Source: JADKFD01 sp050250665 (GTDB lineage: Bacteria > Pseudomonadota > Gammaproteobacteria > Xanthomonadales > SZUA-5). Taken from it: 64,000 bases of DNA. Positions 51,395-60,177 of this stretch are shown here, in pieces (position 1 is the stretch's first letter; each line of letters starts with the position of its first letter). The DNA lies in contig JBFWOF010000027.1 of NCBI GenBank assembly GCA_050250665.1, positions 18,958 through 82,957 of the forward strand, in the 5' to 3' direction. The notes beneath the pieces are model-generated. The model did no database searches. It was given only the letters and a program-made list of their open reading frames with translations, and was not told the origin of the DNA. The position numbers were made by a program, and so were the translations under genes.

Positions 51395-53097
51395 TGAAGG
51401 CCACACACATCGGCAGCAGACGCTGGATCGGGCAGGGCATCGTGCTCTGCGCCGCGCTGCTGCTGTGCGTCTCGCAGAGCTACGCGGCGGTGCGGGCCAG
51501 CCTGGGTTCCGACCGCATCAAGCTCGGTGAGACCACCACCCTGACGGTGGATTCCGACGAGGGCTCATCAGCACCGGATTTCAGCGTGCTGCAGCAGGAC
51601 TTCGACCTCGGTGGTCAATCCAGCAGCACCCAGATGTCCATCGTCAATGGACGTCGAAGCAGCTCGATCCAGTACTCGGTCGAAATCCAGCCCAAGGCCG
51701 CCGGCGTATTGACGATCCCGGCCATTCCCGTTGGCAATTCGGCCACCGACCCGATGACGCTGACGGTAGTCCCGGCCGAACCGGGTTCGGCGGCGAAGGG
51801 CGATCTGATCTTTCTCGAGAGCGAACTTGGCACCACCTCGCCCTATGTGCAGCAGGCGGTACCTTTCACGGTTCGTCTGTACTACTCGGTGCCGCTGTCC
51901 AGCGGCGAGGTCACGGCGCGCGCGCCCGAACACGCCAGCTTGCAGCAGTTGGGGGAGGATCAGCAGTCGCAGACCGAAATCAACGGGCGCCGCTATGGCG
52001 TGTTCGAACGTCGCTATCTGCTGATTCCCGAGCAATCCGGCCCGATGGAATTGCCGGCCGCGCAGTTCCGCGGCGGTGCCCAGACCAGCAATGCCAACAG
52101 TTTCTTCAGCCGCGTACAGAGCGTCAGTGCGGTGGGTCAGAGCTATCAGCTGGAGGTCCGGCCGCAGCCGGCGGGTGCGCCGCAGCCGTGGCTGGCTGCG
52201 CGTCAGTTGGGACTGGTCCGTGGCGAGCTGCCGGATGCGCCACGGGCCGGCGAGCCGATACTGATCGAATACACGCTGACCGCGGACGGCGCGCTGTCCA
52301 GCCAGTTGCCCGATCTGGAACTGCCGCCCATCGCGGGCGCGCAGGTGTTCCCGGAGCCGGCCCAGCGCCAGGATGGCGTGGTCGCCGGTGCACCGGTGGC
52401 CGTGCTCAAGCGCCGCTTTGCCATCGTGCCGGCGCAGTCGGGCAAGCTCGATCTGCCGGCGCTGCGGGTGCGCTACTGGAATACCGCCAGCGATCGTGCC
52501 GATGTGGCCGAGGTCGCCGGGGCAACGCTGGACATCGGTGTGGGCAGTGCGGCGCCGATCAATCCCGTGCCCATGCTCAGTCCGGCGCCGGCGTCCGACG
52601 CATCCGCGCCGGTGACACCGACGGCGATCAGCGCTGGCGATGAGGCCCTGCGCGCCGAGTTGACGCGCTGGCGCTGGATCAGCCTGTTGTTGGGCTGCGG
52701 CTTGTTGGCCTCCTTGCTGTGGGGCTGGCGTCGGCAGGCAGCGGTGCTGGCGCCGCCGGCGCCGCAGCGCGCGCCGGAGCGTCTGGTCGACCCCGCGGTG
52801 CTGCGCCGGGCCCTGGCCGAAGGCGATCTGCACGAGATTGCCGACGCCCTGCGGGCGTCGACGCCGACGCCCTGCCTGAATCTGGGACAGCTGCGTACAC
52901 GCCTGGGCGATGCCGAACAGCAGGCGGCCATCGTGGCGCTGGAGCAGACCTTGTGGGCGGCTAGGCCGGCGGCGGAGGACCGCTCCGCCGTACGTGAGCG
53001 CCTGCGCGCAGCCTTCAAGTCCGGGCCGATCCTGCGCCAGAGCGGCAGGGAAAGCGCCGCTTCGCCACTGGCGCCGCTGTATCCGGAGAGGGGCTAG
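51394..53097 (+). CDS. batD: BatD protein (oxygen tolerance)
   Basis: 567-residue exported membrane protein. It has a signal peptide (about residues 1-31, IVLCAALLLCVSQSYA), beta-sandwich domains typical of BatD (VRASLGSDRIKLGETTTLTV, QYSVEIQPKAAGVLTIPAIP, FERRYLLIPEQSGPMELPAA, RFAIVPAQSGKLDLPALRVR), one helix (about 437-456, WISLLLGCGLLASLLWGW) and a cytoplasmic helical tail. Start ATG 51394 overlaps the batBC stop. It closes the moxR-bat cluster. Confidence 0.9.
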   Translation: MKATHIGSRRWIGQGIVLCAALLLCVSQSYAAVRASLGSDRIKLGETTTLTVDSDEGSSAPDFSVLQQDFDLGGQSSSTQMSIVNGRRSSSIQYSVEIQPKAAGVLTIPAIPVGNSATDPMTLTVVPAEPGSAAKGDLIFLESELGTTSPYVQQAVPFTVRLYYSVPLSSGEVTARAPEHASLQQLGEDQQSQTEINGRRYGVFERRYLLIPEQSGPMELPAAQFRGGAQTSNANSFFSRVQSVSAVGQSYQLEVRPQPAGAPQPWLAARQLGLVRGELPDAPRAGEPILIEYTLTADGALSSQLPDLELPPIAGAQVFPEPAQRQDGVVAGAPVAVLKRRFAIVPAQSGKLDLPALRVRYWNTASDRADVAEVAGATLDIGVGSAAPINPVPMLSPAPASDASAPVTPTAISAGDEALRAELTRWRWISLLLGCGLLASLLWGWRRQAAVLAPPAPQRAPERLVDPAVLRRALAEGDLHEIADALRASTPTPCLNLGQLRTRLGDAEQQAAIVALEQTLWAARPAAEDRSAVRERLRAAFKSGPILRQSGRESAASPLAPLYPERG

Positions 53098-53316
53098 GGG
53101 GCAATCGTTGGAGGGCGCGAGGGCACGAGGGCACGTAAATGCAGCTCACCGCCAGCTCTTGAACTTGCGCGCCCTAGTGCCCTCCCGCCCTCGTGCCCTC
53201 GATCCAATGGCCTGGGATATGTCCGGTGAGACGCGCGAGCCGAAGCTGACGCCGATCAAAACCTCTCTCAGGCGTCTCTGCCAGACTGCGTCTACTTGAT
53301 CAACGACGGATCCGGC
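53098..53316. repeat. 8-bp repeat cassette between batD and ccoH
   Basis: GAGGGCAC units (53110-53135) are inverted relative to GTGCCCTC units (53178-53202), with about 40 bp between. It is a variant of the heptamer cassettes with an 8-bp unit. The remaining 110 bp before ccoH show no FNR-type box, unlike the ccoN operon. Confidence 0.82.
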
Positions 53317-53820
53317 ATGAGCGTGGTGCAATTGGTGGCTGAACCCCAGATTCCCGAAAAGTCCGGTCTGCCCTGGCACTGGCTGATCTTCCTGCCGGTA
53401 CTGGCCTCGGTGATTGCCGGCCTGACCACGCTGGGCATTGCCATCCGCTACGGCGACAAGCCGTTGCCAGAATCGGTGATGCGTACCGGCCCGGTGCAAT
53501 ATGGCGACAGCCAGCCGCAGTTGTTGGCGCGCAGCCTGGGTCTGTCGGCGACGGCTGAACTCAATCCGGCCGCCCGAGGCATCGTCCTTGAGCTCGCCGG
53601 ACACGATCTGCCCGAGCAACTCAGCTTGCGCCTGTGGCATCCCACCGACGCGGGTCTGGATCAGGTATTGACCCTGACGCGTTCGGACGACGGCCGCTAC
53701 CGCGGGGTATGGCCTGTCGAGGCGCAGGGTCTGCGGTTGCTGCTGTCCTCGTCTGAACAAGGATGGGAAATGCCGGGAGCCACCGACGCGCGCAGCAATA
53801 CCTTGCGCTTCCAGCCCTGA
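53317..53820 (+). CDS. ccoH: FixH/CcoH family protein
   Basis: 167-residue membrane protein needed for assembly or stability of cbb3 oxidase. It has one N-terminal membrane helix (WHWLIFLPVLASVIAGLTTL) and a periplasmic FixH domain with LRLWHPTDAGLDQVLTL and DGRYRGVWP. ATG 53317 is the likely start; a TTG 21 bp upstream is less likely. Together with ccoI and ccoS it makes up the second cbb3 locus, about 43 kb from ccoNOQP. Confidence 0.87.
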   Translation: MSVVQLVAEPQIPEKSGLPWHWLIFLPVLASVIAGLTTLGIAIRYGDKPLPESVMRTGPVQYGDSQPQLLARSLGLSATAELNPAARGIVLELAGHDLPEQLSLRLWHPTDAGLDQVLTLTRSDDGRYRGVWPVEAQGLRLLLSSSEQGWEMPGATDARSNTLRFQP

Positions 53821-53830
53821 CGAATCTTCC

Positions 53831-56281
53831 ATGGCGGAAACGCACTGCTTCCATTGCCATGAACCCTTGCCGGCCAGCGGCGTGCAATGGGTGGCCGTGC
53901 GGGGCGTACAACAGCCTCTCTGCTGTGGTGGCTGTCTCGCTGCAGTCGAGTGGATCCATGGTCAGGGTCTCGGTGACTACTACCGTCTGCGCGCTGAAGG
54001 CGCCGGCCCGGGTCGCGCCGTCGAGACCGATTTTGCCGTCTTCGATCGGCCGGCAGTGCTGCGCTACTACGCCGGTGAGGCGGTCGACGGCGTGGCAGAG
54101 ATCACGCTGTCGCTGGAAGGCATCCGCTGCGCTGCCTGCACCTGGCTGATCGAGCGGGCGCTGTCGGCGGAAGCGGGCGTGTTGCGCGTGCGCGTGCAGC
54201 CGCTGACGCAGCGGGTATTTCTGCGCTGGCGCGTCGGTGCGGTCCAGCTCTCGGTGCTGGCGGAGCGCCTTGCAGCGCTGGGCTACCGGCCGCAGCTGAG
54301 CGATCCCACCCACGCCCTGGACCGCATCAAGCGCGAGCGCCGCGATGCGCTCAAGCGCCTGGTGGTCGCCGGTGTCGGCATGATGCAGGCCATGATGTAC
54401 GGCGTGGCCCTGTATGCCGGTGCCTTTGAAGGCATGGATCCGACGGTGCGCGATTTCTTCCGCTGGGTCAGTCTGAGCGTGGCCGCGCCGGTGATCTTCT
54501 ACTCCGGCCAGCCCTTCTTCAGCGGTGCCTGGCGCGAGCTGCGGGCGCGGCGGCTGGGCATGGACACGCCGGTCGCGCTGGCGCTGGGGCTGGCCTTTGT
54601 CGCCAGCGTCTATCAGTCCTGGCGTGGCGGCGTTGATGTCTATTTCGACTCGCTGACCATGTTCGTTTTCTTTCTGCTGCTCGGCCGCTTTGCCGAGCAG
54701 AGCGTGCGCCACAGGGCCCAGATCAGTCTGGGCGTGCTGTCCTCGGGACTGCCGCCGCTGGCGCGCCGGTTCGAGGGCGAGGTCGAGCAGGAAGTGGCCA
54801 CGCTGGAGCTGCAGCCGGGTGATCTGGTGCAGGTGGCGGCTGGCTGCACCATCCCGGTGGATGGCGAATTGATCGAAGCCGCCGAAGTCGATGAAGCCAT
54901 GCTCAGCGGTGAGTCGATGCCGGTGGAGAAACTCGCGGGCGATCAGGTATTGGCCGGCAGCGTGGCGGTGTCCAGACCCTTGCGACTGCGGGTGCAGCAG
55001 ACCGGCGCGGCCACGGTGTGGTCGTCCCTGTCGCGGCTGGCCGACAGCGCACAGGCGGAAAAGCCCGCCAGCCTGCAGATGGCTGAACGCGTAGCCCAGA
55101 TTTTCGTCGCCCGGGTGCTGGTGTTGACCGTGCTGGTGGCGCTGGCCTGGAGCTGGTACGCCCCGGAACGCGCCTTCGAGGTGGCCCTGGCGGTGCTGGT
55201 GGTGTCCTGCCCCTGCGCGCTGTCGCTGGCGCTGCCGACCGCGCTGGCCGCCGCCAGTCAGGGCCTGGGACGACTGGGTATCCTGGTGGTCCGTCCGGCC
55301 GCACTGGAAACGCTGGCGCAGGTGCGCCAGGTGGTGTTCGACAAGACCGGCACTCTGACCGACGGCCAGATCCGCATCGGCCAGACGGCGCTGGCCGGGG
55401 CTTGGTCCGGTGAGCGGGTGCTGGCGCTGGCGGCGGCACTGGAGCAGGAAGCCACGCATCCGATTGCACGAGCTTTCGCGACCAGGGCTGAGGGCCTGGT
55501 GGTCACGGCGCGACGGCAGATTGCCGGTTTCGGCGTCGAAGGTCTGATCGACGGCGTGCGTTACCGACTGGGCCGACCCGACTTCGCCTGCCCCGACGCT
55601 TCGATGCCCCTGCTCGATGGCGACATCCTGCTCAGCGCCGACGGTCTGGCCATCGCCGGATTCCGGCTACAAGACCAACTGCGCGCCGATGCGCCCGCCA
55701 GCGTGCGCGCGCTGAGTGGGCGCGGAATGCGCACCATTCTGCTGAGCGGCGACAGTGAGGCACGGGCGGCCGCCATGTACGAGCGCCTGCAGATGGACGC
55801 CTGTTTCGCTGCGCAATCGCCGCAGGGCAAGATCGAGGTGCTGGACCGCCTGCAGCAGCACGATGGCCCGGCCCTGATGGTGGGCGACGGCGTCAATGAC
55901 GCTCCGGTGCTGGGGCGTGCGGCGGTCTCGATGGCCATGGGGCGCGGCGCCGATCTGGCCAAGGCGCATGCCGATCTGGTGCTGCTGGGATCACGTCTGG
56001 CCGTGCTGCCACAGGCGCTGGCCCTGGCGCAGCGAACCATGACCACCATCCGCCACAACATCCGCTGGGCCTATGGCTACAATGCCGTGGCCATACCGGT
56101 GGCCGCACTGGGCTGGGTTCCGCCCTGGCTGGCGGCGATCGGCATGTCCCTGAGTTCCCTGATTGTGGTGGTCAATTCGATGCGATTGCTCAAACCCGCG
56201 CGGGCCGCATCCGCCGCCGCGGAGAACGACCCGATGGCGCTGGCCCGTCCGTTGGCGGTCACAGGCGCGGAGCGCGCATGA
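53831..56281 (+). CDS. ccoI: Copper-transporting P-type ATPase CcoI (FixI/CopA2 type)
   Basis: P1B-type ATPase of 816 residues that exports copper for insertion into cbb3 oxidase. The N-terminal Cys-rich segment (HCFHCHEPLP, LCCGGCLAAVEWI) marks the FixI group; a metal-binding CAAC site follows at Cys100/Cys103. The core has the membrane metal site CPC at 460-462, the phosphorylation site DKTGTLTDG (Asp504) and the hinge GDGVNDAPVL. Eight membrane helices are expected. It is 10 bp from ccoH and overlaps ccoS (ATGA). Confidence 0.95.
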   Translation: MAETHCFHCHEPLPASGVQWVAVRGVQQPLCCGGCLAAVEWIHGQGLGDYYRLRAEGAGPGRAVETDFAVFDRPAVLRYYAGEAVDGVAEITLSLEGIRCAACTWLIERALSAEAGVLRVRVQPLTQRVFLRWRVGAVQLSVLAERLAALGYRPQLSDPTHALDRIKRERRDALKRLVVAGVGMMQAMMYGVALYAGAFEGMDPTVRDFFRWVSLSVAAPVIFYSGQPFFSGAWRELRARRLGMDTPVALALGLAFVASVYQSWRGGVDVYFDSLTMFVFFLLLGRFAEQSVRHRAQISLGVLSSGLPPLARRFEGEVEQEVATLELQPGDLVQVAAGCTIPVDGELIEAAEVDEAMLSGESMPVEKLAGDQVLAGSVAVSRPLRLRVQQTGAATVWSSLSRLADSAQAEKPASLQMAERVAQIFVARVLVLTVLVALAWSWYAPERAFEVALAVLVVSCPCALSLALPTALAAASQGLGRLGILVVRPAALETLAQVRQVVFDKTGTLTDGQIRIGQTALAGAWSGERVLALAAALEQEATHPIARAFATRAEGLVVTARRQIAGFGVEGLIDGVRYRLGRPDFACPDASMPLLDGDILLSADGLAIAGFRLQDQLRADAPASVRALSGRGMRTILLSGDSEARAAAMYERLQMDACFAAQSPQGKIEVLDRLQQHDGPALMVGDGVNDAPVLGRAAVSMAMGRGADLAKAHADLVLLGSRLAVLPQALALAQRTMTTIRHNIRWAYGYNAVAIPVAALGWVPPWLAAIGMSLSSLIVVVNSMRLLKPARAASAAAENDPMALARPLAVTGAERA

Positions 56282-56445
56282 ACATCCTGCTGGTGCTGAT
56301 ACCGCTGTCGCTGATGCTGGTGATCGCCGCCGTCTACGCCTTTTTCTGGGCGGTGGACAATGACCAGTTCGAAGACCTGGAAACCCCGGCCATCGACATC
56401 CTCAGCGACGACGAGGCGCCCCGCGCCGGCGATCGTGATCGGTGA
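56278..56445 (+). CDS. ccoS: cbb3 oxidase maturation protein CcoS
   Basis: 55-residue protein starting MNILLVLIPLSLMLVIAAVY with one membrane helix and the CcoS signature FFWAVDNDQFEDLETPA followed by an acidic tail. CcoS is needed to put cofactors into the cbb3 oxidase. It overlaps the ccoI stop (ATGA) and the following gene by 11 bp. Confidence 0.95.
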   Translation: MNILLVLIPLSLMLVIAAVYAFFWAVDNDQFEDLETPAIDILSDDEAPRAGDRDR

Positions 56446-57151
56446 ACTGAGCCTGGGCGCAGCCCTGTTGCTCGGCGCCGCCGGCAGCGTCCATTGCGTA
56501 CTGATGTGTGGGGCCATTGCCGGTGCTTTTGGCGTATCCAGTGCTGGCCAGTCGCCGATCCTGGTGCCGCTCGCGGCCAGCCTCGGGCGCATTCTGGGCT
56601 ACGCCGGGCTGGGAGCACTGTTCGGATTGTTCGGGCTCGGCATCGGCAGCTGGCTGCAGCAACCGTCGGGCATCTGGGTCCTGCGGGCCACGGCCGCGCT
56701 GGTGCTGGTGTTGATGGGCCTGCAGTTGGCCGGTTGGATCAGTCTGCTGGATCGTCTGGCCGTCATCGGCGCGCCGCTGTGGCGACGGCTGCAGCCGCTG
56801 ACCCGACGCCTGCTGCCCATCGACAGCGCCGCCAAGGGACTGGCCTTCGGCGCTCTCTGGGGCCTGCTGCCCTGCGGTCTGGTCTACGGCATGCTGACGC
56901 TGAGCATCGGCTTTGCCAGCCCGATCCAGGGCGCGCTGTTCATGGCGGCATTTGGGCTGGGCACGCTGCCGGCGATGCTCGGCCTGGGCGTTGCCGCCGG
57001 CGCCAGCACCCCGTGCGGTCTCGGGCAAACCCGCAAGCGCCAGATCGGCACCGCCCTGGCCCTGTTCGGCGTGTTTTTCTTGATCGCACCATGGATCCTG
57101 CCCCACGAAGGTCCACTGGCCGCACTGCGTCCACTGCTCGATTGCCATTAG
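56435..57151 (+). CDS. TauE/SafE-like membrane protein of the cbb3 maturation locus
   Basis: 238-residue membrane protein with about six helices. It begins (GTG 56435) MIGELSLGAALLLGAAGSVH, followed by CVLMCGAIAG; the HCxxMCG pattern recalls the group of heavy-metal-associated TauE/SafE proteins that often follow ccoS. A second Pro-Cys-Gly motif occurs in GLLPCGLVYGML. It may handle copper, but this is inferred from the motif and context. The GTG start overlaps the end of ccoS; the frame opens further upstream without similarity. Confidence 0.85.
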   Translation: MIGELSLGAALLLGAAGSVHCVLMCGAIAGAFGVSSAGQSPILVPLAASLGRILGYAGLGALFGLFGLGIGSWLQQPSGIWVLRATAALVLVLMGLQLAGWISLLDRLAVIGAPLWRRLQPLTRRLLPIDSAAKGLAFGALWGLLPCGLVYGMLTLSIGFASPIQGALFMAAFGLGTLPAMLGLGVAAGASTPCGLGQTRKRQIGTALALFGVFFLIAPWILPHEGPLAALRPLLDCH

Positions 57152-57651
57152 CACCCTGTGGTGGGAACGCCCTCGCGGCGCGACCAAGATATCAGCGCGG
57201 CGCGCTCTTGTAGGAGCGCCCTCGCGGCGCGACCGGGACATCAGCGCGGCTGGCTCCTTGTAGGAGCGCCCTTGCGGCGCGACCGGGAGATCGGTGCTGC
57301 CCGAGACCAGCAATGGCGAGAATCGTCAGCCAGAAGCGTCTGGGAGAACGCTGAGCCTCGCAGAGAACGCAGAGAAGAGCGGTTACAGGATTGTCTGGGC
57401 AGCTCTCCGTGGTCTCTCAGCTTTTCCTTCGCGTTTTCTGGTCTTGCCGCTGGCAAAGTTTCGCATTGGAGTCCGGTCTTGACGACGGCGGACCGGACGG
57501 CCCTTGCGGGCCAACGTCATATGCGTCCGCTGTTGGCGGCGAGCAGCGGAAGTTCGTTCCTTGCGGCAGCCGCGCATGCGAATTCCTGACATCCGGCGAC
57601 CAGCTTTGCTGGGTACACTTGAGCCCAGCCATCGCTGCCCTGGGCCGCAAG
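57152..57651. repeat. Repeat region before the GGDEF gene
   Basis: 500 bp without a gene. Three consecutive TAGGAGCGCCCTCGCGGCGC half-palindromes (about 57167, 57211 and 57260) lie in the same orientation, followed by an ACGCAGAGA-type array (57354-57378) and a reversed CTCTCAGC-type run (57410-57440). The promoter of the GGDEF gene must lie after about 57500. Confidence 0.78.
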
Positions 57652-58851
57652 ATGAATCCGGTTGCTTTCATCCTCATTGCCCTGGTGCTGATCAGTCTGA
57701 TGCTGGCCATCATCTTCTTGATGGCCTGGCGCAATTTCGGCCGGCAAAAGCATGCGCTGACCTGGGCGGCCACGTTCATGGCCGGCTCGCTGCAATGGAC
57801 CGTCAACCTGTTCAGTCGCGATCTGTTCGCCGATCGCCGCTGGTACTGGATTGTTGCCAATGCACTGGCTCTGCTCGTGCTGTCGCAGGCCTTGGCCGGC
57901 TATCGCCAGCGCGCCGGCTTGCGGACGCGGGGGGCGATGCTGGCCGCAGGCGCTGTCAGCGCCCTGGCCCTGATCGTCTGGTTCACCTTCGTCCAGCCTC
58001 ATGTCGGTATTCAGCAGGCGGTGATCCTGTTCTACGCGCCGATCATGCTGGTCGCATCTGCCTGGGTGTTGCTCCGACAATCCCGGCATGTGTTGGCTGC
58101 AGAAAAAGGAGCGGCCGCAGTGATGGTGCTGTTTTCCCTATCGCAGATGGCCGCAGGCATCGCTGCCCTGATGCAGGGTGCCGAGCGCGATGCCTATTGG
58201 GAAAGCGTCTATCTCATGATCAATTTCGTGACGCTGCCATCGGCCTACACCGGACTCGGCCTGTTTGCGGTTTTCATACTCGCCACCGACCTGTCAGAGC
58301 AGATGAAGCAGCTGGCGCGGGTCGATCAGCTCACGCAGTTGTTGAATCGGCGCGGGTTTGCCGAGCTGGCGGCACTGGCGCTGTCCCGGATTCGTGGATC
58401 CGGTGCGCCGATGGCGGTAGTGCTTGGGGATATCGATCACTTCAAGGCCATCAATGATCGCTTTGGCCATCACGCCGGCGACCAGGTGCTGCGCGGATTC
58501 GCCAGTCTCCTGAAGGCCATGCTCGGCAAGGACGATCTGGCCGCGCGTATCGGCGGCGAGGAATTCGTGATGGTGTTCCCGGGGCGCACCGCGGAACATG
58601 CAGTGATGAAGGTGGAGCAGCTGCGCGAGCAGTTCAAGACACAGGAGCTGAAGATGGGGGAGCAGACGATCACCCCGACCGCCAGCTTCGGCATTGCCGA
58701 GCTGAATGCAGGCGATGCCAGTATCTACGACGTCATCAAGCGTGCCGACGAGGCCATGTATCAGGCCAAGCATGAGGGGCGAAACCGGTTGGTACTGGCC
58801 GATTCAGAGCTCTCGATACCCGACGCGATGAATCACGGGTCCTCTGAATAA
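57652..58851 (+). CDS. Membrane-bound diguanylate cyclase (GGDEF)
   Basis: 399-residue protein with six or seven membrane helices in the first 225 residues (PVAFILIALVLISLMLAIIF and others) and a C-terminal GGDEF domain: RVDQLTQLLNRRGFAELAAL, GDIDHFKAINDRFGHHAGDQ and the active site RIGGEEFVMVFPG (about 301-305, GGEEF). It should make c-di-GMP. No clear RxxD inhibitory site is seen five residues before GGEEF. The N-terminal part is an unassigned sensor. ATG 57652 gives a normal hydrophobic start; the longer frame is unlikely. Confidence 0.93.
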   Translation: MNPVAFILIALVLISLMLAIIFLMAWRNFGRQKHALTWAATFMAGSLQWTVNLFSRDLFADRRWYWIVANALALLVLSQALAGYRQRAGLRTRGAMLAAGAVSALALIVWFTFVQPHVGIQQAVILFYAPIMLVASAWVLLRQSRHVLAAEKGAAAVMVLFSLSQMAAGIAALMQGAERDAYWESVYLMINFVTLPSAYTGLGLFAVFILATDLSEQMKQLARVDQLTQLLNRRGFAELAALALSRIRGSGAPMAVVLGDIDHFKAINDRFGHHAGDQVLRGFASLLKAMLGKDDLAARIGGEEFVMVFPGRTAEHAVMKVEQLREQFKTQELKMGEQTITPTASFGIAELNAGDASIYDVIKRADEAMYQAKHEGRNRLVLADSELSIPDAMNHGSSE

Positions 58852-58896
58852 GTCGTCAATCGCGCGAATGACGGTCAAGACTTGCGCACAGCAACC

Positions 58897-59883
58897 CTAG
58901 TCCTCGAAACCGCTGCTGCCCAGGGGCAGCAGCTGGTCGACCAGGAACTCCCGCGCCTGAATGTTGACCTCCGCCGGAAAGCCGCCATGCCCCGCACCGA
59001 CGACGGTGCGCCAGCGTGGCTGGTGGCCCACGGCCTGAAGAGCCGCGTACAGACGAACACTCTGCGCAAAAGGCACTGACATGTCGGCATCGCCGTGGAC
59101 GATCAGAAAAGGCGGATCGGTCGGATCGACCCAGGTCTGCGGACTGAGACTGGCCGCCAGTTCGGCCAGTGCCGGAAAGGGCGGCGCCGGATTGCCCAGA
59201 TTGGCGCGCAGCACACCCACGCCCTGTCCCGGTTGATCGAAGCCGATCAGGCGCGACACGGGCGATTCCGGCGCGTCGTGGTTGATGCTGCTGCCCGGCG
59301 GCGTAGTGACGTCCAGATTCATCAGGATGATGTCGGTGGGACCGTAGTAATCAACCACCGCCTGTACCGCGCTGGATTCGGACAGATGGTTGCCGATGTT
59401 GCCCTCCAACGCCGGCGCATTGCCTGACGTACCCACCAGCGCCGCCAGATGGCCGCCCGCAGACGAGCCCCAGACCCCGAAACGCGTCGGATCGAGTTGG
59501 TAACTGCCCGCCTGAGCCCGCAGCCAGCGAATTGCTGCCTTGACGTCGTGGATCTGCGCCGGAAAGATCACCGGAGCGCTACCCCATTGGCCGGCCTGGC
59601 TGGTCAGCCGATAGCTGACCGAAGCCAGCGCGATGCCGCGATTGACCAGCTGAGCGGCAAAGCCCGGCGGCGGGAAGCGCGATCCACCACTCCAGCCGCC
59701 GCCGTGTATCCACACGACCAGGGGTACGGGGCTGGTGACTGCACTCGGCAGATACAGATCCAGTTGCAGCGGCTGTCCTTCAATTTCTGCGTAAACCAGA
59801 TTCGCATGCGTAGGCGTCGTCTGCGCGGCGATGGGCGCAGATCCGAGCAGCAGGGTCAGCGCGAGCAGCAGGCATCTCGACAT
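58897..59883 (-). CDS. Secreted alpha/beta-hydrolase, esterase/lipase type, with GFE C-terminus
   Basis: 328-residue protein with signal peptide (MSRCLLLALTLLLGSAPIAA) and the BD-FAE/esterase pattern: oxyanion loop WIHGGGWSGGSRF, nucleophile elbow GVWGSSAGGHLAAL, acid in LIVHGDADMSVPF and His in VGAGHGGFP. So a periplasmic or secreted esterase, perhaps acting on acylated sugars or small esters. It ends LPLGSSGFED, like the LFANGFE end of the secreted protein at 27787. Divergent from rnr. Confidence 0.9.
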   Translation of the reverse strand: MSRCLLLALTLLLGSAPIAAQTTPTHANLVYAEIEGQPLQLDLYLPSAVTSPVPLVVWIHGGGWSGGSRFPPPGFAAQLVNRGIALASVSYRLTSQAGQWGSAPVIFPAQIHDVKAAIRWLRAQAGSYQLDPTRFGVWGSSAGGHLAALVGTSGNAPALEGNIGNHLSESSAVQAVVDYYGPTDIILMNLDVTTPPGSSINHDAPESPVSRLIGFDQPGQGVGVLRANLGNPAPPFPALAELAASLSPQTWVDPTDPPFLIVHGDADMSVPFAQSVRLYAALQAVGHQPRWRTVVGAGHGGFPAEVNIQAREFLVDQLLPLGSSGFED

Positions 59884-60177
59884 CAGCAGTCCCCCGGGTG
59901 GGCAAGATCAGTTGAACGCGATAGAGCGTCTCAGGTTGACACCGACGATGGGAAACGTCCGAGCGCATCTGGCCAAGGAGCCCGCCGGGCCGGCGCCATG
60001 GTGAGCCCTACGCGCCGGCCCGATGCTGCCCTCGGGCCAGGATGCGCTGCCTCCCGCGTATGGCATTCGACCTCATGCTTCGATTTTCGGCGCATGCAAC
60101 TGTCCTGAGGCCGCGCCAGCGTTCCTCAGCGCCGCTGGAGGGGAGCAATCCCACGATCTTTGTCGTAACCTTGTCGG
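59884..60177. other. Intergenic region between the esterase gene and rnr
   Basis: 294 bp between divergent genes, so promoters of both must lie here. No convincing core promoter, palindrome or known repeat was found, in contrast to most other gaps. Confidence 0.5.
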
